Shown here piece by piece: positions 1-6,654 of a DNA stretch of 13,212 nt. The stretch is from an uncultured Parasphingopyxis sp. GTDB taxonomy: Bacteria > Pseudomonadota > Alphaproteobacteria > Sphingomonadales > Sphingomonadaceae. The notes under the pieces were generated by a model that saw nothing but the letters and a program-made list of their open reading frames with translations, had not been told where the DNA came from and ran no database searches. Position numbers and translations under genes: made by a program. The DNA lies in contig CAJQMX010000038.1 of NCBI GenBank assembly GCA_905479515.1, positions 1 through 13,212 of the forward strand, in the 5' to 3' direction. Numbering within the stretch: position 1 is the stretch's first letter; every line of letters starts with the position of its first letter.

Positions 1-293
1 AAGCCCGCGGTAAAATCATCTTCGACCCAGTCCATCGTGCTGCCGATCAGATAGAGCACCGATCCGCCGTCGACGTAGAACAGCCCGCCGGGAGTGACGA
101 TCTTTTCGTCGAACGGGACTTCCTCGGTGACATAGTCGACCGAATAGGCAAGGCCCGAACAGCCGCGCTGCGGGGTTGAGAGTTTGACGCCAATAGCATC
201 TTCAGGCGCACGTTCCATCAGCGCCGCGATCCGCGCATGGGCGGTTTCGGTAAGCGTCAGGGCAGCAGGTATCTCACGGACTTTCGTAGCCAT
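1..293 (-). CDS. sufA: SufA/HesB-type A-type Fe-S carrier, 3' end outside window
   Basis: A-type carrier protein that accepts Fe-S clusters from the SufBC(D) scaffold and passes them to apo-enzymes in the cytoplasm. Ninety-seven codons are visible. The central stretch GVKLSTPQRGCSGLAYSVDY (residues about 35-54) is the HesB/IscA signature, with the first conserved ligand cysteine at residue 45. The C-terminal CxC ligand pair expected near residue 105-110 lies beyond base 1, so it cannot be checked. The gene starts at ATG 293-291, whose A is shared with the TAA stop of sufT (TAATG), so translation is probably coupled. It is the last visible gene of the suf operon. Family assignment is secure. 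Whether it is called sufA, iscA or erpA rests on operon context. Confidence 0.92.
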   Translation of the reverse strand, partial: MATKVREIPAALTLTETAHARIAALMERAPEDAIGVKLSTPQRGCSGLAYSVDYVTEEVPFDEKIVTPGGLFYVDGGSVLYLIGSTMDWVEDDFTAG

Positions 294-820
294 TACAGCA
301 TCCCCAGTTCGAGTTTTGCTTCATCGGTCATTTTCGATGGATCCCAGGGCGGGTCCCAAACGAGATTAACCTCGGCATGGCCAACGCCCGGAACCGACCC
401 GACGCGCAGCTCGATTTCGCCGGGCATGGATTCGGCAACCGGGCAATGCGGCGTGGTCAGCGTCATCGTGACAATCGCTTCGGCATTATCGGAAACCTCG
501 ACGCCATAGATCAGGCCGAGATCATAGATATTCACCGGGATTTCCGGATCGTAAATTTCCTTGAGCGCGGCGATCACATCAGCGGTCAGATCGCCGCTGC
601 CCTCGTCAGCCGTAGCATCCGCTGCATCGGCCGGTGGCTGGGAAAGAAAGCCTTCGAGATAATCCTTTTTGCGCTCCAGCTTGTCTGCCGCGCTTTCGGC
701 CTCAACCGGCGAAGGCGCAGCAACATAGGCTTTTATTTCGGCCGCATCATCGACCCGCGCCTTGGCGGGCTTGTCGACAGCGTCGACTTCCTCGACCATG
801 ATCTTGCGTTCTTCATTCAT
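293..820 (-). CDS. sufT: SufT, MIP18/DUF59-family Fe-S assembly protein
   Basis: 175-residue protein of the MIP18 (DUF59) family, the usual SUF-operon accessory protein that helps mature or deliver Fe-S clusters; its exact reaction is not settled. Residues about 79-175 form the DUF59 domain: DPEIPVNIYDLGLIYGVEV at 91-109, the conserved TPHCPV with Cys126, and the WDPPWDPSKMTDEAK ending at 155-169. The first 78 residues are a low-complexity, Ala/Asp/Glu-rich extension that stand-alone DUF59 proteins lack. ATG at 820 is used; Met8 is a possible later start. The gene lies 24 bases after sufS, the only real gap in the operon, and its TAA overlaps the sufA ATG. Confidence 0.93.
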   Translation of the reverse strand: MNEERKIMVEEVDAVDKPAKARVDDAAEIKAYVAAPSPVEAESAADKLERKKDYLEGFLSQPPADAADATADEGSGDLTADVIAALKEIYDPEIPVNIYDLGLIYGVEVSDNAEAIVTMTLTTPHCPVAESMPGEIELRVGSVPGVGHAEVNLVWDPPWDPSKMTDEAKLELGML

Positions 821-844
821 GCCCAGATTCCCAACTGAATATCC

Positions 845-2050
845 CTATCCAAAAATTCGTGTGACGCGCTCAATGCCTTTCACGAGCGCGGCGACATCGT
901 CGCTGTTGCTGTAAACGCCAAAACTCGCGCGCGCCGTCGCATCGACGCCAAGCGTGGCCATCAGCGGCTGCGCGCAATGATGCCCGGCGCGGATCGCGAC
1001 GCCTTCTTCATCCAATATGGTGCCGATATCGTGGGGGTGAACCCCCTCAATGGCAAAGCTTACGATGCCGGCGCTGTCTTCCGGCCCGAACAACCGCACG
1101 CTATTGAACTGCGAAAGCGCCTCGCGCGCTTCGGTAACCAGTGCCGCTTCCTGCGCGTGTATCGCGCCGAGGCCGATAGCCGACACATAGTCGATAGCCG
1201 CATGGAGACCCAGCGCGCCGACGATATGCGGTGTTCCCGCCTCGAACCGTTGCGGCGGCGGGGCATAGGTCGTGCGTTCGAACGTCACCTTGTCGATCAT
1301 CGATCCGCCGCCCTCCCAAGGGGGCATGGCTTCAAGAATTTCACTCAGCGCCCAGAGCGCGCCGATCCCGGTTGGGCCGTACAGCTTGTGCGCGGAAAAA
1401 ACGTAGAAATCGCAGCCAATTGCCTGCACATCCACAGGCATGCGCGGCACGGCCTGGCAGCCATCGAGCAGCAGTTTCGCGCCGACACCATGGGCGAGCT
1501 CTGCCGCGCGGCTAACATCAAGCAGCGAGCCGAGAACGTTGGACACATGGGCAAGCGCGACCAGCTTGTGCTCGTCCGTCAGCATCGCCGCCATCGCATC
1601 GAGATCGATCCGGCCATCGTCTGTCAAAGGTGCAACATCGATATGGGCGCCCACGCGTTCGGCCAGCATCTGCCACGGCACAATATTCGAATGATGCTCA
1701 AGTGCGGACAGCATGATCCGATCGCCCGCGCCAAGCGCGCCATCGCCCCAGCTGTTCGCGACAAGATTGATCGCCTCGGTCGCACCGCGCGTGAACACAA
1801 TTTCACTGTCAGAATTCGCACCGATAAAGTCGGCAACGCGTCTGCGTGCCGCCTCATAGGCCAATGTCATATCGGCCGAGCGCGAATAAACGCCGCGATG
1901 CACGGTGGCATAGTCTTCCCCATAGCCGCGCGCGATCGCATCGATCACCGCCTGCGGCTTCTGCGCTGTCGCTGCGGTATCGAGATAATGCCAATTGTTC
2001 GCCAGACCGGGAAAGTCTGCGCGATCGGGGAGCGATCCGTTTACGGACAT
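845..2050 (-). CDS. sufS: SufS, group II cysteine desulfurase
   Basis: PLP enzyme that takes sulfur from L-cysteine, leaving alanine and an enzyme-bound persulfide for SufB. The ATG at 2050 is preferred over an in-frame TTG at 2065 because a G-rich run lies at a suitable distance upstream; this gives 401 residues, normal for SufS. Motifs from this start: EHHSN at about 118-122 (PLP-stacking His), DGCQ at 196-199 (Asp that holds the pyridine nitrogen), SAHKLYGP at 219-226 with PLP-lysine 222, and RAGHHCAQP at 354-362 with catalytic Cys359. The short, ordered RAGHHC active-site loop is the group II type that needs a sulfur acceptor such as SufE or SufU; neither is encoded here. The position after D-G is Cys rather than the more usual Ala or Ser. 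The start overlaps the lipoprotein gene by 10 bases. Confidence 0.97.
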   Translation of the reverse strand: MSVNGSLPDRADFPGLANNWHYLDTAATAQKPQAVIDAIARGYGEDYATVHRGVYSRSADMTLAYEAARRRVADFIGANSDSEIVFTRGATEAINLVANSWGDGALGAGDRIMLSALEHHSNIVPWQMLAERVGAHIDVAPLTDDGRIDLDAMAAMLTDEHKLVALAHVSNVLGSLLDVSRAAELAHGVGAKLLLDGCQAVPRMPVDVQAIGCDFYVFSAHKLYGPTGIGALWALSEILEAMPPWEGGGSMIDKVTFERTTYAPPPQRFEAGTPHIVGALGLHAAIDYVSAIGLGAIHAQEAALVTEAREALSQFNSVRLFGPEDSAGIVSFAIEGVHPHDIGTILDEEGVAIRAGHHCAQPLMATLGVDATARASFGVYSNSDDVAALVKGIERVTRIFG

Positions 2051-2436
2051 ATGAACGGCCCCCAATTACCAATATTGGGTCCGCGCGAGCATTTGCGCCG
2101 CAAGCCCAGCGATTCGATTCGCCAACCAGCGCCTTCGGGTCGCAACGTTGCGCGCCATTGCTCGGCTGCAATCGAATCGTCGAGAACCGGGTCGATTCGC
2201 ACGGTCAGCAGCAATCGTCCGGCGGTTTCGGGATGGGGCACGACATCGAGCTGCATCGTCGGGCCTGCTTCGAGGCTCTCCGGATATTCGCCGACAAAGC
2301 TCCGTGCCACATCAAGCGGCGAAGCAAAAACTTGCCGCTGCGGCACCTGCTCCAGATAGGGAAGGCCCTGCCCGCCCTGTCCAACCGTCGTGCACCCCGC
2401 AAGGGCGACGAGAAGAATAGGAAGTATCCGCCTCAT
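2041..2436 (-). CDS. Small predicted lipoprotein inside the suf operon
   Basis: Not recognised as a named family. The 131-residue product starts MRRILPILLVALAGCTTV: a short basic N-terminus, hydrophobic core and lipobox L-A-G-C with Cys15, so it should be exported, lipidated and anchored in the envelope. The mature part has alternating hydrophobic residues suggesting beta strands (about 60-110) and ends in a segment with two more cysteines, RRKCSRGPN and a final FICP, which could form a disulfide in the periplasm. Its ATG overlaps the sufD TGA (ATGA) and its end overlaps the sufS start by 10 bases, so it is co-translated with the SUF genes. A cytoplasmic role in cluster assembly is unlikely if the lipobox works. 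Its role is unknown. Confidence 0.85.
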   Translation of the reverse strand: MRRILPILLVALAGCTTVGQGGQGLPYLEQVPQRQVFASPLDVARSFVGEYPESLEAGPTMQLDVVPHPETAGRLLLTVRIDPVLDDSIAAEQWRATLRPEGAGWRIESLGLRRKCSRGPNIGNWGPFICP

Positions 2437-3194
2437 GCCAGCCGCTCCAGCGCCTCGAGCGCCCGGGTTTCAATGGCTTCGCGTGCGGCATCGTCTTCAA
2501 GGCTCACAAACGCATCGGCAACAAAAGCCTGCAACATCAGCGCGCGGGCTTCAGCTGGCGGAATCCCGCGCGATGCCATGTAGAAAAGTGCTGCCTTGTC
2601 GAGTTCACCAACGGTAGCGCCATGGGCACATTTGACATCATCGGCGAAGATTTCGAGTTCGGGCTTGGCATTGGCGGTCGCCGTGCGGTCCAGCAGCATG
2701 GCTTTTACGGACTGCGCGGCATCCGTCTTCTGCGCATGACGCGCAACCGCAACCTTGCCAAGATAGCTGCCGGTCGCCTTACCACCTAACACGCTGCGGA
2801 CAGTCTGATTGCTCGTACCGCCGGGCTCGGCATGGCGGACATCGGTAACGATTTCGAGAGTCTGACTGCTCGTGCCGAGAATTGCGCCGCCCAGTTCGAA
2901 ATGGGCGCCCTCACCAAGCGTCACCTCAACAGCGATCCGGCCATAATCGACGGCAATCGCGAGGCAGTGCAGGGCAAAGCGCGCATCTTTTTCGATCCGC
3001 ACGGACAGCGTTTTCACCGCTACATTGGGGTCAGCGGCTTCGAGTATGAGCTGTCGGTTCGCGGACTCGCCGGCAGCCACGACGATTTCCTCGCGCTGAC
3101 CGGCAATGTCTGGCCAGAGGGGAGCAAGCGCATCAAGATCGGCATAGCGCCATGCCTCGTCACGGCGGGTTGGAAGGGGAAGCATTTTCGTCAT
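2433..3194 (-). CDS. sufD: SufD, SUF scaffold subunit (short form)
   Basis: Subunit of the SufBCD scaffold, cytoplasmic, paralogous to SufB and partner of the SufC ATPase; the SufB-SufD interface is where nascent clusters are built. It has 253 residues against about 420 in E. coli SufD, with a brief N-terminal part (RRDEAWRYADLDAL at 10-23, the conserved 'E-x-W-R-Y' entry motif) followed directly by the beta-helix core and the C-terminal helices. The diagnostic FADDVKCAHGATVGELD at 183-199 is intact, including His191, equivalent to the functionally important His360 of E. coli SufD. The reading frame is continuous, so the shortness is not a frameshift. ATG at 3194 overlaps the sufC TGA (ATGA); its own TGA overlaps the lipoprotein ATG. 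Confidence 0.95.
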   Translation of the reverse strand: MTKMLPLPTRRDEAWRYADLDALAPLWPDIAGQREEIVVAAGESANRQLILEAADPNVAVKTLSVRIEKDARFALHCLAIAVDYGRIAVEVTLGEGAHFELGGAILGTSSQTLEIVTDVRHAEPGGTSNQTVRSVLGGKATGSYLGKVAVARHAQKTDAAQSVKAMLLDRTATANAKPELEIFADDVKCAHGATVGELDKAALFYMASRGIPPAEARALMLQAFVADAFVSLEDDAAREAIETRALEALERLA

Positions 3195-3940
3195 GCCGCT
3201 TCCGCTATCGCCTCATAGCCTTCGCTTTCGAGAACCAAGGCGAGATCAGCCCCGCCCGTCTTCACGATCCGGCCACCAGCAAGCACATGCACGAAATCAG
3301 GCTTCACCACATCCAGCAGTCTCTGGTAATGCGTGATCAGCAGCACGGCCTTGTCAGCATTACGCATAATCGTGTTGATGCCATCGCCAACCGTGCGCAG
3401 TGCATCGATATCAAGGCCACTGTCCGTTTCATCGAGGATGGCGAGCTTGGGATCGATAATCCCCATCTGCACCATTTCGTTGCGCTTCTTCTCGCCACCT
3501 GAAAAGCCGACATTCACGGCGCGCTTGAGCATTTCGGCATCCATCTTGAGCGCGCTCGCCTGTTCGCGGGCAAGCTTCAGGAATTCCGCGCCCGAAAGCG
3601 GCTCTTCGCCGCGCACCTTGCGCTGGGCATTGAGCGCCGAGCGCAGGAACTGGACGTTCGACACGCCGGGAATTTCGACCGGGTATTGAAAGCCGAGGAA
3701 CAGCCCTGCCGCGGCCCGCTCATGCGGCGCGAGATCGAGCAGATCGACCCCATCATACGTGACCGACCCTGCGGTCACTTCATAGCCAGCGCGGCCGCCT
3801 AATACATAAGCGAGCGTCGATTTGCCCGCGCCATTGGGGCCCATGATCGCATGGATCTCGCCCGCGCCAATTTCGAGGCTGAGACCTTTCAGAATTTCGG
3901 TTCCGCCGATTTCGGCGTGGAGATTGTCAATCTTAAGCAT
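3191..3940 (-). CDS. sufC: SufC, ABC-type ATPase of the SUF scaffold
   Basis: Cytoplasmic ATPase that drives conformational change in SufBCD during cluster assembly. The 249-residue length is typical. Motifs: Walker A GPNGAGKST at 34-42, Q-loop Gln85, signature FSGGEKKR at 146-153, Walker B LAILDE at 167-171 with catalytic Glu171, D-loop SGLD at 174-177, and switch His204 in ITHYQR. SGGEKKRNE followed by ETDSGLD is the SufC hallmark. The frame is open further upstream to 4033, but ATG 3940 gives the family N-terminus MLKIDNLHA and the extra 31 codons would lie wholly in the preceding gene. The start overlaps that gene by 8 bases (its TAA is 3935-3933); a GGA lies just upstream. Its TGA overlaps sufD. 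Confidence 0.97.
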   Translation of the reverse strand: MLKIDNLHAEIGGTEILKGLSLEIGAGEIHAIMGPNGAGKSTLAYVLGGRAGYEVTAGSVTYDGVDLLDLAPHERAAAGLFLGFQYPVEIPGVSNVQFLRSALNAQRKVRGEEPLSGAEFLKLAREQASALKMDAEMLKRAVNVGFSGGEKKRNEMVQMGIIDPKLAILDETDSGLDIDALRTVGDGINTIMRNADKAVLLITHYQRLLDVVKPDFVHVLAGGRIVKTGGADLALVLESEGYEAIAEAA

Positions 3941-4625
3941 CGGGTTCCATTTCATCTTCGGCGGTTTCGCCGTCAGGGGTTTCTTCGTCATCCGCCGCAG
4001 CCTCATCATCGGAAGGGTCGGCGGGCATGGCATCTTCGTCTTCAGCTTCCGCAGCAGCGTCCAGCTCTCGTATTTCGCGCAGGTCCGTCACTTCGCGTGT
4101 CACGACACTGGCAATGGCCCTGTCTGACTGGGCGACCAGCCGTTCGGCGCTCGCACGTATTTCGGCATCGCTGGCCTCGGGATAATGCGGCACCAGGCTG
4201 AAATAGAAAGCGTTCACATAAGCCGCCCGCTGGCCCGAGCAGCGCAGCAGCGCTTCCCGCCCGATCACATCGAGTGCAAAGCCCGTTTCCTCAAGCCCCG
4301 CGCCCGCTTCAGAGGCACAAATCGAGTAGCTGTTGAAGGCGAGCGTAAGGTCGGACGGTTCGGGCACGTCTTCATCTTCTTCAGGCGTGACCTCTTCGCT
4401 ATCGACATCGTCTTCAGCTTCGTCGTCAGGAGAACCATCATCGCGGGCATCATCGTCTTCTGGACCCGCGGCAGGTTCATCGCCGCTTGTGACGCGGTCA
4501 CCGCCTAGGAGCGCATCAATCGCATCGAGATTGACGGCACCATCTTCTTCAGCATCCGCTTGCGCAAACAATGCCGTTGGAACGGCCAGTGCTAAGCACG
4601 CCGCCGTGAATGCAAGACGCATCAT
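3933..4625 (-). CDS. Unrecognised exported acidic protein between sufB and sufC
   Basis: No known family recognised. The 230-residue product begins [20 protein letters not shown], a signal peptide with likely cleavage near FA-QA (about residues 22-25). Then comes a strongly acidic spacer (residues about 49-92 have 24 Asp/Glu), a core at about 92-189 with two cysteines (103 and 129) and predicted helices containing ASDAEIRASAERLVAQ, and a second acidic tail of 41 residues with 20 Asp/Glu and no Lys or Arg. Start codons GTG 4628, ATG 4625 and ATG 4622 are consecutive; ATG 4625 overlaps the sufB TGA (TGATG). The end overlaps sufC by 8 bases. It is translated with the SUF genes yet apparently leaves the cytoplasm. 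Metal-binding or redox roles are guesses only. Confidence 0.83.
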   Translation of the reverse strand: MMRLAFTAACLALAVPTALFAQADAEEDGAVNLDAIDALLGGDRVTSGDEPAAGPEDDDARDDGSPDDEAEDDVDSEEVTPEEDEDVPEPSDLTLAFNSYSICASEAGAGLEETGFALDVIGREALLRCSGQRAAYVNAFYFSLVPHYPEASDAEIRASAERLVAQSDRAIASVVTREVTDLREIRELDAAAEAEDEDAMPADPSDDEAAADDEETPDGETAEDEMEPDA

Positions 4626-6106
4626 CACCCAACACTCCCCTCAAGCGAGATATCCAGCAATTTCTGCGCCTCGACAGCAAATTCCATCGGCAGCTGTTTG
4701 AGCACTTCTTTCGCAAAACCGTTGACGATCAGCGCCACGGATTCCTCTTCATCAAGGCCGCGCTGCTGGGCGTAGAACATCTGGTCGTCGCTGATCTTGG
4801 AGGTTGTGGCTTCATGCTCGATCTGCGCGCTTGGGTTTCTCACCTCGATATAGGGGACGGTATGCGCGCCGCACTGATCGCCGAGCAGCAAGGAATCGCA
4901 CTGCGTGAAATTGCGTACGCCTTCTGCACCCGGTGCCACGCGCACCAGCCCGCGATAGGTGTTGTCACTATGGCCGGCACTGATGCCTTTGGAGATGATC
5001 GTTGATCGCGTGCCAGGCGCATTGTGGATCATCTTGGTGCCGGTATCGGCCTGCTGATAATTGTTCGTCAGCGCGACAGAATAAAACTCGCCGATGCTGT
5101 TTTCACCGTTCAGGACGCAGCTAGGATATTTCCATGTGATCGCGGACCCCGTCTCGACCTGGGTCCAGCTGATCTTGCTGTTCTTGCCCTGGCAAAGGCC
5201 GCGCTTGGTGACGAAATTGTAGATGCCACCTTTGCCGTCCTTGTCGCCCGGATACCAATTCTGGACGGTTGAATATTTGATCTCCGCATCGTCGAGCGCG
5301 ACGAGTTCAACCACTGCAGCGTGGAGCTGATTTTCGTCGCGCATCGGCGCGGTGCAGCCTTCGAGATAGGAGACATAGCTCCCCTTTTCGGCGATGATCA
5401 GCGTGCGTTCGAACTGGCCGGTGTTTTCGGCATTGATCCGGAAATAGGTGCTAAGCTCCATCGGGCAGCGCACGCCTTCCGGGATGTAAACAAAAGTACC
5501 ATCCGAAAAGACAGCGCTGTTGAGCGCCGCGAAATAATTGTCATGAACCGGCACGATCCTGGCGAGCCATTTCTTCACCAGTTCCGGATGCTCGCGGATT
5601 GCTTCGGAGATTGACAGGAAGATTACGCCCGCTTTTGAAAGCTCTTCGCGGAATGTCGTCGCAACGCTGACGCTGTCGAACACGGCATCGACGGCAACCT
5701 TGCGCGCGCCCTCGACCCCGGCGAGCACCTTTTGCTCCTCGATAGGAATGCCGAGCTTTTCATAAACGCGCAGGATTTCCGGATCGACCTCGTCCAGCGA
5801 ACCCAACTTTTCCTTCGCCTTTGGCTCAGCGTAATAATAGGCGTCCTGATAATCGATTGCCGGGATATTGAGCTTTGCCCAATCCGGCGCCTCCATCTTC
5901 AGCCAGTGACGATAGGCTTTCAGCCGCCATTCAAGCATCCATTCCGGCTCATTCTTCTTGGCCGAGATGAAACGGACCGTGTCTTCGCTCAGACCCTTGG
6001 GCGCGAAATCCTGCTCTATGTCAGACGACCAGCCGAATTCATAGGTCTCCGCATTCTTGGCCGCCTCAATGGCTTCCTCATTCCGGAATCTCGTATCGTC
6101 AGTCAT
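4625..6106 (-). CDS. sufB: SufB, Fe-S scaffold protein
   Basis: Central scaffold of the SUF system, receiving persulfide sulfur and assembling clusters with SufC and SufD. The 493-residue length matches full-size SufB. The beta-helix core is intact: [11 protein letters not shown] with Cys251 (equivalent to the E. coli sulfur-acceptor Cys254), NFTQCDSLL with Cys403 (E. coli Cys405), and [10 protein letters not shown] with His431-Glu432 (E. coli His433-Glu434). The C-terminal [16 protein letters not shown] (449-464) is the conserved SufC-binding helix region. ATG 6106 overlaps the TGA of the Rrf2 regulator (ATGA) with no clear ribosome binding site of its own, implying coupling to the regulator. 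The TGA is shared with the start of the acidic protein gene. Confidence 0.98.
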   Translation of the reverse strand: MTDDTRFRNEEAIEAAKNAETYEFGWSSDIEQDFAPKGLSEDTVRFISAKKNEPEWMLEWRLKAYRHWLKMEAPDWAKLNIPAIDYQDAYYYAEPKAKEKLGSLDEVDPEILRVYEKLGIPIEEQKVLAGVEGARKVAVDAVFDSVSVATTFREELSKAGVIFLSISEAIREHPELVKKWLARIVPVHDNYFAALNSAVFSDGTFVYIPEGVRCPMELSTYFRINAENTGQFERTLIIAEKGSYVSYLEGCTAPMRDENQLHAAVVELVALDDAEIKYSTVQNWYPGDKDGKGGIYNFVTKRGLCQGKNSKISWTQVETGSAITWKYPSCVLNGENSIGEFYSVALTNNYQQADTGTKMIHNAPGTRSTIISKGISAGHSDNTYRGLVRVAPGAEGVRNFTQCDSLLLGDQCGAHTVPYIEVRNPSAQIEHEATTSKISDDQMFYAQQRGLDEEESVALIVNGFAKEVLKQLPMEFAVEAQKLLDISLEGSVG

Positions 6107-6552
6107 GCATGGGCACTTTCGGTAATCGGGGTGGCCTGCCGGGCAGGGCCAGTGTCGGAGAGGCTCGCAAGGCTGACATTATCAAGCGCGCCGCGGATCG
6201 CATCATTGACGACGCCCCAGTGCGGCTTGACCTGACAGGCCTGTTCCAATCCGCAATCATGACGCCCATTCTCGACACAGGCCGTCATCGCAATCGGCCC
6301 TTCAACGGCCTCAATAATATCCGCAAGGCTGATCGCAGCGGCCGGACGCGCCAGCTGAATCCCGCCGCCAGCACCACGGGATGATTTCAACAGGCCGCCG
6401 CGCGACAAAAGGCTGACTAGCTTCTGCGTCGTGGGCAGCGGAATGCGGGTTTCCTCGGCCAGCTGCGTCGCGCTGGTCCGCACACTGCCGCAATGGCGGG
6501 ATGCAGCCCGCATTGTCACAACGGCATAGTCGGCCATACTCGAAAGGCGCAT
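6103..6552 (-). CDS. Rrf2/IscR-family SUF operon regulator
   Basis: 149-residue Rrf2-family transcription factor, first gene of the suf operon and probably its autoregulator. The winged helix-turn-helix lies at residues about 1-70: [34 protein letters not shown] (recognition helix) and the wing [14 protein letters not shown]. Helix [13 protein letters not shown] is at 74-86. Three cysteines at 92, 100 and 106 (C-x7-C-x5-C) occupy the cluster-ligand positions of IscR, whose spacing in E. coli is C-x5-C-x5-C, so a bound Fe-S cluster is likely. The C-terminal 20 residues look disordered. The start has a good ribosome binding site (AGAGG at 6563-6559, six bases from ATG). Family certain; which of the names sufR or iscR applies is not clear. 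Confidence 0.94.
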   Translation of the reverse strand: MRLSSMADYAVVTMRAASRHCGSVRTSATQLAEETRIPLPTTQKLVSLLSRGGLLKSSRGAGGGIQLARPAAAISLADIIEAVEGPIAMTACVENGRHDCGLEQACQVKPHWGVVNDAIRGALDNVSLASLSDTGPARQATPITESAHA

Positions 6553-6558
6553 TGCTAA

Positions 6559-6563
6559 CCTCT
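6559..6563 (-). promoter_or_regulatory. Ribosome binding site of the Rrf2 regulator gene
   Basis: AGAGG on the minus strand, six bases before ATG 6552. It is the clearest Shine-Dalgarno sequence in the suf operon. Most downstream genes rely on overlapping stop/start junctions instead, so it may set translation for much of the unit. Confidence 0.7.
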
Positions 6564-6564
6564 A

Positions 6565-6634
6565 AATCGGATTGATTCGTTCTGATTGGTGATTTGGGCG
6601 CTTAGCCGCCAAAAATCAAGGCTTGGCATTGCCA
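6565..6634 (-). promoter_or_regulatory. suf operon upstream region with repeated TGATT words and a palindrome
   Basis: Only 102 bases separate the AraC gene from the Rrf2 gene. Read on the plus strand, TGATT occurs at 6573-6577, 6583-6587 and 6590-6594, and an inverted pair AATC (6565-6568)/GATT (6574-6577) sits at its edge, 13-42 bases before the ATG, where a core promoter or operator would lie. Further out is the odd-centred palindrome TGGCATTGCCA at 6624-6634. No convincing -35/-10 pair was found. These are plausible sites for the Rrf2 protein or another iron/oxidative-stress regulator, but the binding motif in this lineage is not known to me. Confidence 0.4.
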
Positions 6635-6654
6635 GAACCGCCCAGAAAAAAGCC

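Noticed and set aside
977..2359. Long open frame on the plus strand opposite sufS (about 460 codons)
   Set aside because: It is the mirror of a well-identified gene, rich in Arg, His and Cys with no family resemblance, and begins and ends without a ribosome binding site or promoter. High GC makes such shadows common.
3941..4033. N-terminal extension of SufC by 31 codons
   Set aside because: The extension lies wholly inside the preceding gene and does not match SufC proteins, which begin at the MLKI start at 3940.
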